Positions 16,062-24,583 of a stretch of 62,518 nucleotides of DNA are shown piece by piece (the first letter of the stretch is position 1; every line of letters starts with the position of its first letter). Location of the stretch: assembly GCA_910575105.1 (NCBI GenBank), contig CAJTDK010000019.1:1-62518 (forward strand), in the 5' to 3' direction. Below the pieces are notes generated by a model, which searched no databases, was not told where the DNA came from, and saw nothing but the letters and a program-made list of their open reading frames with translations. The DNA comes from Lachnospiraceae bacterium. GTDB taxonomy: Bacteria > Bacillota > Clostridia > Lachnospirales > Lachnospiraceae. Made by a program: the position numbers and the translations under genes.

Positions 16062-17684
16062 ATGCCAAGACAGACCACCCAAAAACTGATTACCGCCCTA
16101 TATCCGAGATTGTCGCACGAGGACACGCTTCAAGGTGAATCCAACTCCATAAGCAACCAGAAGCGAATCCTTGAAGCCTACGCCAGACAGAACGGCTTTT
16201 CCAACCTCAAATGGTACACGGACGACGGATTCTCCGGGGCAAATTTCCAAAGACCCGGCTTCCAGTCCATGCTTGCCGACATTGAAGCGGGGCTTGTGGG
16301 AACGGTCATAGTAAAGGATATGTCAAGGTTAGGGCGAAATTATTTACAAGTGGGAATGTACACAGAAATGATTTTCCCACAGAACGGCGTCCGCTTCATT
16401 GCAATCAATGACGGCGTAGACAGCGCACAGGGCGAGAATGATTTTGCGCCCTTGCGTAACATTTTTAACGAATGGCTGGTGAGGGATACGAGCAAGAAAA
16501 TCCGGGCGGTAAAACGCTCAAAAGGCATGAGTGGGAAGCCTGTCACAAGCAAGCCCGTGTACGGCTACCTCATGGACGAGGACGAAAATTTCATCATTGA
16601 CGAGGAAGCCGCCCCCGTGGTGAAGCAGATATACAGCTTATGCCTTGCCGGGAACGGACCGACCAAGATAGCCCGTATGCTTACGGAGCAGGAAATCCCC
16701 ACGCCGGGAACGCTGGAATACCGCCGGACAGGGAGAACCCGCCGCTACCACCCCGGCTATGAGTGCAAGTGGGCGGCGAACACCGTGGTGCATATCCTTG
16801 AAAACCGGGAATACACGGGCTGCCTTGTGAACTTCAAGACCACCACCCAATCCTACAAATGCAGCAAGATTATCTACAACAGCGAGGACAAACAGGCAAT
16901 CTTTGAGAACCACCACGAGCAGATAATCGACAGGGACACATGGGAACGTGTGCAGGAGCTACGCAAGCAGCGCAAACGCCCCAACCGCTATGATGAAGTG
17001 GGCTTGTTCTCCGGCATACTCTTTTGTGCCGACTGCGGAAGCGTCATGTACCAGCAGAGGTATCATACGGACAAGCGGAAACAGGACTGTTACATATGCG
17101 GCAGCTACAAGAAGCGCACGGCAGACTGTACGGCGCACTTTATCCGCACCGACCTCTTGACCGCCGGAGTGACCGAGAACCTACGGAAAGTCACCAGCTA
17201 CGCCGCCAGGCACGAAGCCCGGTTTATGAAGCTGTTGACCGAGCAGACCGAGGACGGGAGCAAACGCCGGAACGCCGCCAAGAAGAAAGAGCTGGAAGCG
17301 GCAGAAAAACGGATTGCGGAACTCTCCGCTATCTTTAAACGGCTGTATGAGGACAGCGTGACCGGGCGCATATCGGACGAGCGTTTCACGGAATTATCGG
17401 CAGACTACGAAGCCGAGCAAAAGGAACTGAAAGAGAAAGCCGCCACCTTGCAGAGCGAGCTTTCTAAGACGCTGGAAGCCACGGCAAACGCTGAAAAATT
17501 TATGAAAGTGGTACGCAAGTACACCAGCTTTGAGGAACTCACCCCTACCCTGTTACGGGAGTTTGTGGAGAAAATCGTAATCCACGAATCGGAAGCCCTT
17601 GACGGGAAACGCCGGGGGAAGCTCCGCAGACAGGAAATCGAAATCTATTACTCTTTTGTCGGCAAGGTAGAATTGCCCGACTAA
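16062..17684 (+). CDS. Large serine recombinase (TnpX/TndX type)
   Basis: 540 residues. The N-terminal catalytic domain has the nucleophile Ser18 in LYPRLSHEDTLQGESNS, the conserved DGFSGANFQRPGFQSML and VIVKDMSRLGRNYLQVGMY. A recombinase domain follows (KPVYGYLMDEDENF), then a zinc ribbon with four cysteines (FCADCGSVMYQQ ... CYICGSYKKRTADC) and a coiled coil (~390-470). It excises and inserts the IME through a 2-bp crossover. It ends 80 bp from the right end of the element, the normal position for such integrases. GGAGG precedes the ATG, and a GACAGCC/GGCTGTC inverted repeat flanks the probable -10 (TATACT, ~16,011), a possible operator. Confidence 0.92.
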   Translation: MPRQTTQKLITALYPRLSHEDTLQGESNSISNQKRILEAYARQNGFSNLKWYTDDGFSGANFQRPGFQSMLADIEAGLVGTVIVKDMSRLGRNYLQVGMYTEMIFPQNGVRFIAINDGVDSAQGENDFAPLRNIFNEWLVRDTSKKIRAVKRSKGMSGKPVTSKPVYGYLMDEDENFIIDEEAAPVVKQIYSLCLAGNGPTKIARMLTEQEIPTPGTLEYRRTGRTRRYHPGYECKWAANTVVHILENREYTGCLVNFKTTTQSYKCSKIIYNSEDKQAIFENHHEQIIDRDTWERVQELRKQRKRPNRYDEVGLFSGILFCADCGSVMYQQRYHTDKRKQDCYICGSYKKRTADCTAHFIRTDLLTAGVTENLRKVTSYAARHEARFMKLLTEQTEDGSKRRNAAKKKELEAAEKRIAELSAIFKRLYEDSVTGRISDERFTELSADYEAEQKELKEKAATLQSELSKTLEATANAEKFMKVVRKYTSFEELTPTLLREFVEKIVIHESEALDGKRRGKLRRQEIEIYYSFVGKVELPD

Positions 17685-17694
17685 AGCCCGACCC

Positions 17695-17713
17695 GTCCGG
17701 CAGTCAGCCGGAC
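17695..17713. terminator. Hairpin downstream of the recombinase
   Basis: Perfect 7-bp stem GTCCGGC/GCCGGAC, 10 nt after the recombinase stop, with an AATTTTTT run about 20 nt further on. It could be a terminator or part of the right attachment region. Confidence 0.5.
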
Positions 17714-17765
17714 AGGGAACGGCAAAATTTTTTACACTTCTTTTACTTCTTTATATCACATGAGC

Positions 17766-17859
17766 AAAAAGCCAGGGCATGAAGCAGCTTATGGCGGGCG
17801 GCGGCGTTGCCCTTATCGGCATGACCCTTGTACCGCTGCTTTCCGGCTTGTTCGGTTAA
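17766..17859 (+). pseudogene. maff2, 3' part (split by IME)
   Basis: Continues the maff2 reading frame interrupted at 7181. In frame from GCA at 17,764 it encodes KSQGMKQLMAGGGVALIGMT and a hydrophobic C-terminus ending in LLSGLFG, then stops at 17,859. This directly shows the uninterrupted target and fixes the IME right boundary. Confidence 0.9.
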
Positions 17860-17878
17860 GAAGCGCGGGTAAAGGCTT

Positions 17879-18679
17879 ATGCAGAGCATACTTGACGCGA
17901 TTAACGAATGGATAAAGGAAATCCTCATAGGAGCCATAAACGGTAATCTGTCAACTATGTTCGGGGACGTAAACGAAAAAGTCGGCACTATCGCCGCAGA
18001 GGTAGGGCAGACCCCGCAAGGGTGGAACGCAAATATATTCTCCATGATACAGACCCTTAGTGAGAATGTAATCGTACCCATTGCGGGGCTTGTCATTACC
18101 TACGTCCTATGCTATGAGCTTATCAGCATGGTAACGGAAAAGAACAATATGCACGACGTTGACACTTCCATGTTCTTCAAGTGGGTGTTCAAGGCGTTTG
18201 TGGCAGTCTACCTTGTGACGCACACCTTTGACATCACTATGGCGGTGTTCGATATGGCGCAGCACGTTGTTTCCGGCGCGGCGGGGGTAATCGGCGGCAG
18301 CACAGAGATTGACGCTGCCGCCGCCCTTGCTTCCATGCAGGACGGGCTTGACGCTATGGAAATCCCCGAACTGCTCTTACTTGTCATGGAAACAAGCCTT
18401 GTGAGCTTGTGCATGAAAATCATGTCCGTACTGATAACCGTTATCCTCTACGGGCGTATGATAGAGATTTACCTTTACTGTTCGGTATCGCCTATCCCGT
18501 TTGCAACAATGACCAACCGGGAATGGGGGCAGATAGGAAACAACTACCTAAAATCCCTGTTCGCTATCGGTTTTCAAGGCTTCCTCATAATGATATGCGT
18601 CGGCATTTACGCCGTACTGGTAAACAACATGATAATAGCGGACAATCTGCACAGCGCGGTATTCTCCCTTGCAGCCTAT
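17879..18679 (+). pseudogene. VirB6/TrbL-like channel protein, truncated
   Basis: The VirB6-like membrane protein of Tn1549-type ICEs (CD1112 group), a component of the transfer channel. Several membrane segments are visible (VIVPIAGLVITYVLCYELIS, FVAVYLVTHTFDITMAVF, LVSLCMKIMSVLITVILYG, FLIMICVGIYAVLVNNMII). About 267 residues of the expected ~285-290 are present. After SAVFSLAAY the frame runs into the antisense of an ABC transporter gene. The VirB4 ATPase and peptidoglycan hydrolase genes that should follow are absent, so this transfer module is defective. Confidence 0.82.
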
Positions 18680-19045
18680 AAGCTGTTTCATTTTTCCGCT
18701 GGACATATCCGTCACGGTTCCAAGAGGCAGTTTCGGCAGTTTCGCCAGTATTTTTTGGCGGATTGTTTTTAAAACGGAAAAGGTTGCCTTATGTGATATA
18801 GACAGTGCCAAAGTATAAAGCAGTGTCCGTACTAAATAGCCTGCCATTCCAATGCACAGCCATTTGAAGTACAATGACATATCCCTATTTCCTTCAAGCA
18901 GATTCACAATCATCTGCGCCGCAGCAAAGTAGGGGAGCATCCCACCTAAGACGCCGAGAAATGCGCTGATAACCGCACAAATCAGTCCTGAATGCTGCGA
19001 TTTTCCAAGCTCCCAAACACGGAGTAATGGATTTTGTTTTTGCAT
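18680..19045 (-). pseudogene. ABC exporter (membrane domain), truncated
   Basis: The first ~122 residues of a fused ABC exporter of the MsbA/multidrug type: an N-terminal cytosolic stretch, membrane helices (GLICAVISAFLGVLGGMLPY, YFKWLCIGMAGYLVRTLLYT) and the loop SHKATFSVLKTIRQKI. It stops after MSSGKMKQ at the junction with the VirB6-like gene; the rest of the membrane domain and the whole ATPase are lost. GGAGG precedes the ATG at 19,045. The gene lies downstream of the TetR regulator on the same strand. With no ATPase it cannot transport. Confidence 0.82.
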
Positions 19046-19122
19046 ATAGGTTCCTCCTTGATAAGTTAGATTTCGCTAACCATATATTAAAAAAATATAG
19101 TAGCCAACAAGAAGATAACAAA

Positions 19123-19132
19123 GTGTGCTAAC
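19123..19132. promoter_or_regulatory. Candidate TetR operator half-site (ABC gene)
   Basis: GTGTGCTAAC here recurs at 19,827-19,836 in the TetR promoter, the only two copies noticed. Occurrence in front of both the regulator and its neighbouring transporter suggests a shared operator. Confidence 0.45.
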
Positions 19133-19182
19133 AAAAATCGCAAACTAAGTTATCTATCAAGCAAAAAAGTGTGGCCTTTTAT

Positions 19183-19803
19183 TCAAAGACCATGCACTTT
19201 CCGCCAACCGGCTGTAATAAACTCTGCCAGTGTATGTGTTGTCTGAATTGCTTCTTCTTTCGTGTAATCATGCAGGACTGTTTCAAAGATACAAGAGTAA
19301 TAAGCATGATTCAACATATGCAACTCTTTCAGTCCGAGCCGTTTATACTTAACTCCCTTTTCTTCAAGAACATCATACATTTTCAACGTGTCCTGAACTT
19401 CTTTTTCTACCATCCAATCAGTAAAGTCAACATATTTTGTTCCATCCGCACAATGCAGGAGAAGTTTGAACGAATCAAAGTGGCTGAAAATAAATTCAAT
19501 AAACTCGACCATTGTTTCAACCGAAACATTCCACAAATCAGTCATGTTGTCAACGGATATATAATCAAAGCATCGCTCTCCTGCGGCATCATACCTTTTA
19601 CGAATCCCCTCGACAGCAGGCTCAACCAATGCCGAGAACAATGCCGCCTTATCTTCAAAGTGCCGATAGTATGCTCCAGTCGTAATCCCCGCACCCTTGC
19701 AAAGCTCCCGAAGATTTGTGCGTTCATAGCCATTTTTAAGGAATAGCTGCTTTCCACTTTCTAAAATCTTCTCATGGGTAGTCTCATAAGTGCCAACTGC
19801 CAT
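19183..19803 (-). CDS. TetR/AcrR family regulator
   Basis: 206 residues. The N-terminal ~60 residues are a TetR HTH (ILESGKQLFLKNGYERTNLR, ELCKGAGITTGAYYRHFEDK). The rest is a helical ligand-binding domain. It most likely represses the adjacent ABC exporter and itself. The exporter is now a fragment, so the regulator may be an orphan. The ATG at 19,803 has AGGAGGTG upstream. A good sigma-A promoter and an operator-like GATAAC-TAT-GTTAGC lie just upstream. The RIT element inserted only ~20 bp beyond its -35. Confidence 0.88.
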   Translation of the reverse strand: MAVGTYETTHEKILESGKQLFLKNGYERTNLRELCKGAGITTGAYYRHFEDKAALFSALVEPAVEGIRKRYDAAGERCFDYISVDNMTDLWNVSVETMVEFIEFIFSHFDSFKLLLHCADGTKYVDFTDWMVEKEVQDTLKMYDVLEEKGVKYKRLGLKELHMLNHAYYSCIFETVLHDYTKEEAIQTTHTLAEFITAGWRKVHGL

Positions 19804-19826
19804 TTATTCACCTCCTTGATGCGCCT

Positions 19827-19873
19827 GTGTGCTAACATAGTTATCATTATACTTAAAATTCTTTGTTTGTCAA
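19827..19873 (-). promoter_or_regulatory. TetR promoter and operator
   Basis: On the minus strand: TTGACA (19,873-19,868), 16-nt spacer, TATAAT (19,851-19,846), then GATAACTATGTTAGCACAC, an imperfect palindrome at the expected transcription start. Confidence 0.7.
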
Positions 19874-19893
19874 GCCTCTTTTAGAAAATTCAC

Positions 19894-20046
19894 AAATTCG
19901 TTATACCGAAAGTCAAATTATCCCGAATACATCAAAGAAAGCCAGTAACAGCGGCATTTCTTAGAGAAATATTCGGGATAACTTTTTAGCCATTTACACG
20001 GTCAGTTTTCCTAAATCTCTCGTTTAGGGAGAATAATTCGGGATAA
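19894..20046. repeat. RIT terminal inverted repeat, left
   Basis: Outer ~95 bp almost identical to the reverse complement of 24,644-24,738; inner ~55 bp diverged except for the final AATAATTCGGGATAAT. It contains three TTATCCCGAAT-type motifs (about 19,918, 19,970 inverted, 20,035 inverted), presumably recombinase binding sites. Confidence 0.85.
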
Positions 20047-20057
20047 TCTTAGGTGCA

Positions 20058-21098
20058 TCATAAACCGTAAAGACGTTTGAGGATTTCATCATCACTGACG
20101 GTATAATTAACAGGCTCTGCTTCAAGGAAAGGATCAGAAGCCATTGCCTCCGTGATTGCTTTCCTTTTCGCTTCTGTATCTGCGTGTGCATAAATCAGCG
20201 TGGTTTCAAGCTGCTTGTGTCCGAGCCATTGCGAGATTAAAGTTAAATCCATGCCGTGCTGGTATAAGTGCATGGCTCTCGTATGTCTCCACAAATGGGG
20301 GTGAACATTCAGAGGAACATCCGGGCATTTCTCCCTTGCAGATGCGGCGTATTTCTGAAGCCGGAGCCTTGCTGTATCATCGCACATAGCGTTACGGATT
20401 CCTTTGCGCTCCACATAAAAGAGCCATTCCGATGTCATCCATGTTTCGCCTGGATGGAACACCTTCATATAATTCTGCAGATGTTTTACAGTATCTTTCA
20501 TCAAGGGGACTATCCTGGTTTTCTTCCCTTTCCCATGAAGCGTCACAGTCGGCGTCCTGTCAACTTTAATGTCGCAGATTTTCACATCCAGAACTTCCTG
20601 GATACGCGCCCCGGTATCATACAGAAAGATCATCAGGAACTGATCCCGCACTCCGATCTCCGTTCTGGTGTCCGGCTCTGCAAGAAGCGTTTTTACTGCT
20701 TCTTCCGACATATAATCCACTTTCGCAAACCGGTCATTCTTTTGGATTCCGATAGCTGCCAGCCCGCTTGCAATGCTGATATATTCCGGGCGGCAGGCTG
20801 CGGCATAGGAAATAAATGCCCGGATGGCCGCCAGCCTGTTGTTGCGCGTAGCCGGAGCGGCGTTCTTCTCTGCTGAAAGCCAGTCAAGATATGAGTTCAC
20901 CATTTCATATGTGACCATCCCGGAGGTGACGGACAGTACAGAGATATTTTTTTGCTCGGCTGTATATTTAAGGAACTGGTTCAGGGTTGTCCTGTAAGCC
21001 TTTACGGTATTACTGCTCGCTTTCCGTTGGTTCGGCAGGTAGACCAACAGGAAATCACGCAAAAGTGTGAATAACTGCTCGTCTTTTACTTTTCCCAT
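20058..21098 (-). CDS. ritC: RIT tyrosine recombinase C
   Basis: 346 residues, third gene of the trio. An N-terminal SAM-like DNA-binding domain (KASSNTVKAYRTTLNQFLKY) is followed by the catalytic domain: box I Arg in YDTGARIQEVLDV, Lys in the LHGKGKKTRIVPL hairpin, box II HLWRHTRAMHLY, and the GHKQLETTLIYAHA segment with the tyrosine nucleophile. All key residues are present. Its start overlaps the end of the second recombinase by 13 nt, implying coupled translation and equimolar production. It ends 11 nt from the left terminal repeat. Confidence 0.88.
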   Translation of the reverse strand: MGKVKDEQLFTLLRDFLLVYLPNQRKASSNTVKAYRTTLNQFLKYTAEQKNISVLSVTSGMVTYEMVNSYLDWLSAEKNAAPATRNNRLAAIRAFISYAAACRPEYISIASGLAAIGIQKNDRFAKVDYMSEEAVKTLLAEPDTRTEIGVRDQFLMIFLYDTGARIQEVLDVKICDIKVDRTPTVTLHGKGKKTRIVPLMKDTVKHLQNYMKVFHPGETWMTSEWLFYVERKGIRNAMCDDTARLRLQKYAASAREKCPDVPLNVHPHLWRHTRAMHLYQHGMDLTLISQWLGHKQLETTLIYAHADTEAKRKAITEAMASDPFLEAEPVNYTVSDDEILKRLYGL

Positions 21099-22060
21099 AG
21101 TTCCACCCGTGGAATCAGATGGTTCATGCCTTCCCAGTCAATCCCTGCCGATTTTATCAGATTTTCCGGGAGAAGATGGATGTAATAAGCCGTCGCTTCC
21201 AGATCCCTGTGTCCCATGTATGTCTGTAAGTAAGGCAAACGGGAACCGAGGTCTTTCTTTTCGTCAAGCCACCGGTTCAAAACAGCAGTGGCAAATCGGT
21301 GCCTGAGATCGTATACTCTTACTGAGGGAAGAAGGTCTTTTGGAACATCCGGTTTCGATAAGGCAAAAAATCTCTTAAACTTTCCCTGCATCCATCCGGC
21401 GGAGTAGGGGCCGCCGGATGGCGAGGGGAAGAAAAATTCGCTTTCAGGAAACGCCGCATCACGGACAGCCGCATAGGATTTTGCCAGAGAATTCATTTCA
21501 TCTGACATGACGATGTTGCGGCTTTTATGCTTCTTCGTTTCAATGATACGCAACTCCCCGGTATTCAGGTCCACTTCATTTCTCTTAAGGTTCCTGCCCT
21601 CATTCGGACGCAGCCCGCAGGTATAAGTCATGCGGAAGTAAGCGCTGAGCAGGAACGGACGAAATGGCTCTTTGGGATATCTGTATGTATCAATCTCCCG
21701 GAAAAGCGCCGCCAGTTCATCGTCCCCAAACAGGTACGGAACAAAAACTGTTCCTCCAGCAGTAAACTTATCCGGCAGGATGAAGGCGTTCTTTCCAACG
21801 GATTTCAGATAAGTGCCGAATCCCCTAATGAAAGCGGCCCTGCCATGGATCACGCTTCCGGCTTCTCCCGGCTCAGGTTTCAGCCAGTTCAGGACGATGC
21901 CTTCTGTCAGCTCGTCTGCTTTTTCGTATTTTATAGAACAGTACCTGTCAAACTGGCGTGCCCTCCCAAGATAAGTGCTCTCTGAATAGCCGAGCGATAC
22001 TTTCAGGCTGATCAGGTTGTCCAGGTCGTCTGCAAATATGCTGGTAAATCCCCGGTTCAT
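21086..22060 (-). CDS. ritB: RIT tyrosine recombinase B
   Basis: 324 residues, the middle member. The N-terminal core-binding domain (SLKVSLGYSESTYLGRARQF) precedes the catalytic domain: Arg in MTYTCGLRPNEGRNL, RVYDLRHRFATAVL (box II, where the usual first His is Tyr while Arg and the second His are kept) and MGHRDLEATAYYIHL with candidate tyrosines. The altered box II suggests that this subunit may be catalytically weaker or specialised. It overlaps the first recombinase by 4 nt (ATGA) and the third by 13 nt. Confidence 0.86.
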   Translation of the reverse strand: MNRGFTSIFADDLDNLISLKVSLGYSESTYLGRARQFDRYCSIKYEKADELTEGIVLNWLKPEPGEAGSVIHGRAAFIRGFGTYLKSVGKNAFILPDKFTAGGTVFVPYLFGDDELAALFREIDTYRYPKEPFRPFLLSAYFRMTYTCGLRPNEGRNLKRNEVDLNTGELRIIETKKHKSRNIVMSDEMNSLAKSYAAVRDAAFPESEFFFPSPSGGPYSAGWMQGKFKRFFALSKPDVPKDLLPSVRVYDLRHRFATAVLNRWLDEKKDLGSRLPYLQTYMGHRDLEATAYYIHLLPENLIKSAGIDWEGMNHLIPRVELWEK

Positions 22061-23304
22061 AGCATCTCCCTCCTTTCCAGCGGGATTCCTCTGAAATCAA
22101 GTGCGCACTCTTTCAGGTTCCCGGTGTCGAGCGAAAGGTACTGGCGTGAAGATTTCAGGTCGTCATGTCCGAGGATCTGGGCAATTGTTGTGAGGGGCGT
22201 GCCTGTAACGAGCAGCTTCTTGGCAAGACGCCTGCGGAGGCCGTGGAATCCTTTCCCGTCAAATGCATGCCTGGCAATACCGGCTTTCTTCTGGTACTGC
22301 TGGAACATACTTCCGATGCAGACCGCATTGGCGATGGCTGTTTTGGGAGCCACGGCCCTCAGGAACACTTCCGGGCAGTCAGAAGCAGGGCGTGCATTCA
22401 GGATATAATCCTGTAGGGCAGCTCCGGTCTGTTTTACCAGAGGGACATAGACCGTCCTGCCGGTCTTTTTCTGGCACAGCCGGATCTCTCCCTTCCTCCA
22501 GTCGATGTCGGACAGTTTCAGACGGATAAGGTCGCAGGCGCGCAGGCCGGTTGTCGCAGCCGTCAGGATGATGGCGCGGTCCCTTTTTCCCATGTCGCTT
22601 TCTGTATCGATCACCGCAAGGATACGGTCCAGCTCTTCATCCGTCACATAGCCCTGTATCGGCATGTCACGGTAGACCTTATAGGAGAACAGGCCGGCAC
22701 AGTCCGGAGCCGGAACCCCTGTCTCTTTCAGGAAGATATGGAAATATTTAAGATAGAGAAGGATGTTGTGCAGGCTGGATGTCCTGACCTCTTCCGCAGT
22801 TTTTAATATAAACTCCCTCACATCATCGACAGAGACAAGTTCTAACGATTCATGGCCGAGGGCTTCAAAGTGATAAAGGTATCTGCGGATCACCCAGACC
22901 ACATCGTCACGGGTATTCGGACCATACTCCTTATAATCCAGGAAACGGTCGATCAGCCGCTCGTTTTCAGCTTTGAGCAGATATTTTGTTCCGTGTTTCG
23001 GCATTTTGAGGTGGATCGTCCCTGTCAGATAAAACTCATTCAGCCGGTTCGCGGCAGAGCGGATATTCCTGTAGTAATAGTCTGAGATTTCATTTCTGGA
23101 CAGCCGTTCCTTCTGGAACCCTACATATTCACTTGTGATTTCGGGATCGTAGAGGGAGATGCCCTTTTTGCCGTAGTAGATTGCAAAGGCCCGCAGCCCC
23201 GGCTGGATGTTTGTCCATATGCTGGATTCACTGTAGCCGAGCCTCCTGGCTTCCGCAACCATCCGGGCAATCATTTCGTTGATGGTTACTTTCTTTTCAT
23301 TCAT
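22057..23304 (-). CDS. ritA: RIT tyrosine recombinase A
   Basis: 415 residues, first gene of the trio. The N-terminal domain is longer than in the partners (~1-200). Catalytic residues: Arg in TAATTGLRACDLIRLKL, box II FHGLRRRLAKKLL, then GHDDLKSSRQYLSLD with the tyrosine. I start at the ATG at 23,304, which has AAAGGAGG nine bases upstream; a longer frame to 23,388 has no ribosome site. Transcription runs leftward from the spacer shared with the passenger gene. Confidence 0.86.
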   Translation of the reverse strand: MNEKKVTINEMIARMVAEARRLGYSESSIWTNIQPGLRAFAIYYGKKGISLYDPEITSEYVGFQKERLSRNEISDYYYRNIRSAANRLNEFYLTGTIHLKMPKHGTKYLLKAENERLIDRFLDYKEYGPNTRDDVVWVIRRYLYHFEALGHESLELVSVDDVREFILKTAEEVRTSSLHNILLYLKYFHIFLKETGVPAPDCAGLFSYKVYRDMPIQGYVTDEELDRILAVIDTESDMGKRDRAIILTAATTGLRACDLIRLKLSDIDWRKGEIRLCQKKTGRTVYVPLVKQTGAALQDYILNARPASDCPEVFLRAVAPKTAIANAVCIGSMFQQYQKKAGIARHAFDGKGFHGLRRRLAKKLLVTGTPLTTIAQILGHDDLKSSRQYLSLDTGNLKECALDFRGIPLERREML

Positions 23305-23508
23305 GGCAGATGCCTCCTTTGGTATAGTCAGGGAAATCCCTGCTGACACCATTATCAGCAAATGCCATTGTGGATGCCATAAAAACACTTCAAATTCTTA
23401 AAACTGACATGGATTCCTTTTTTCTGTACTTTCATAACTGAGTGACAAATGGTAAAATACAAGCTAAATACCATATGTTACAAAAGAAGTGTTAAAGGGG
23501 GAAAATAG

Positions 23509-24423
23509 ATGGGAAAGCGAACATTTGAAGATGTCAAAAATTATGTCGAATGGCAATCGCAAGGAAAATGTGCCGTATTAAGCGCAAAGACAGAGCAACA
23601 TTTTGATGACTTGGGCGTTGATGTATATGTTTGGAATGTCAAAACCGATACGGATGGAGATTGGTGGGTGGTAGAAGGTGATAATGTTCCAATGAACCTA
23701 TACCCCCAAAGCGCATACTACTTTGGTGCCGATGAAGTGTATTCCTTCCACATGGGATTAATGCAAAGAATGAGTGCGGCCCAAGATGAGTATAATCCAA
23801 AGGATTTTGTAAATGGTGTTACCCTTGACGCAGAGATTGCCCCACAACTTTTCCGTAAGCTAAAAAGTGTTGCTACATTGATTGACACAGCTAAGGAAAT
23901 TGAAGATTTTCAAGCAATAGGTGTTCAGTGCAGAGAAATACTCATTGAGCTTGGTAACCATATATATAATCCTATGATGGCCGGTAGCGGAGAGCAACCC
24001 CAAGCATCGAATTTCAAACGTAAATGTGAATTGTTTATTCAGTTTTACTTGAAAGGATCAGAAAATTCGGATTACCGCAACATCATTAAAAAGCTAACAG
24101 AAGCTACATGGGACTATGCCAATAAAATAACTCATTCACGAAGTGCTACATACTACGAAGTATCAACCTGTGTCACACTATGCATCTCCCTCGTGGGTGT
24201 TTATGAAAATATCCTCCAGAAAGTTTTTGACCCGCTTTCACAATACCATTGTTCAATATGCCAAAGCAAAAAACTGAGCATTGCTGGCAGTGATTCAGGT
24301 GAAGATGGAATAGTTCAAAAACTATACTTGCACTGCGAAGAATGTGGAGGCACAACAGAAATCGTCTTTGAAAAAAATGATGGAAATGCCCCCTCTTACA
24401 TTACAGGTAAAGTCATTGAATAA
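23509..24423 (+). CDS. RIT passenger protein, 304 aa, unknown
   Basis: I do not recognise a named family. The N-terminal ~90 residues are rich in Trp and acidic residues (VYVWNVKTDTDGDWWVVEGD). The middle (~120-240) is helical and resembles HEPN/Abi-type helical domains (GVQCREILIELGNHIY, KLTEATWDYANKITHSRSAT). The C-terminal ~55 residues form a zinc ribbon with CSIC and CEEC pairs. AAAGGGGG precedes the ATG. It is divergent from the recombinases and has its own terminator, and both lie inside the terminal repeats, so it moves with the RIT. A defence or stress role is a guess from the HEPN-like middle. Confidence 0.7.
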   Translation: MGKRTFEDVKNYVEWQSQGKCAVLSAKTEQHFDDLGVDVYVWNVKTDTDGDWWVVEGDNVPMNLYPQSAYYFGADEVYSFHMGLMQRMSAAQDEYNPKDFVNGVTLDAEIAPQLFRKLKSVATLIDTAKEIEDFQAIGVQCREILIELGNHIYNPMMAGSGEQPQASNFKRKCELFIQFYLKGSENSDYRNIIKKLTEATWDYANKITHSRSATYYEVSTCVTLCISLVGVYENILQKVFDPLSQYHCSICQSKKLSIAGSDSGEDGIVQKLYLHCEECGGTTEIVFEKNDGNAPSYITGKVIE

Positions 24424-24441
24424 GAAAGTAAATATAGAAAT

Positions 24442-24485
24442 CCCAAACTATTACAATGGAAGTTAGCAGTTTGGGTTTTCTTCTT
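24442..24485 (+). terminator. Terminator of the RIT passenger gene
   Basis: CCCAAACT/AGTTTGGG stem (24,442-24,449 and 24,468-24,475) followed by TTTTCTTCTTTTC. Confidence 0.75.
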
Positions 24486-24583
24486 TTCAAGATTATATTT
24501 TGCCATGTACTTGATATGTGGTTGCCTATATTGTAAAGGATGAATAAATATTAAAGCAGCTTTACGGCCTATGATGCAAAAAA

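Larger units (their letters stand above)
7182..17765. mobile_element. Nested Tn4451-like integrative mobilizable element in maff2
   Basis: A 10.6-kb element bounded by the split maff2 gene, with a likely 2-bp GC crossover (7180-7181 and 17,764-17,765) as expected for a large serine recombinase. It carries its own recombinase at the right end, MobC and a relaxase, a replication initiator with iterons, a DnaC-like loader and TnpW, plus a GntR/ABC cargo operon and a DUF6064-like membrane protein. It has no coupling protein or channel genes, so it is mobilizable rather than self-transmissible and would borrow the host ICE coupling protein. If circularised, its ends would form a palindrome, ACATGAGC-GAAT-GCTCATGT. 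Confidence 0.9.

Noticed and set aside
17695..17775. Possible tRNA-derived or tRNA-like attachment site at the IME right end
   Set aside because: No tRNA fold or TTCAANCC-type loop is visible; the target is clearly the maff2 coding sequence.
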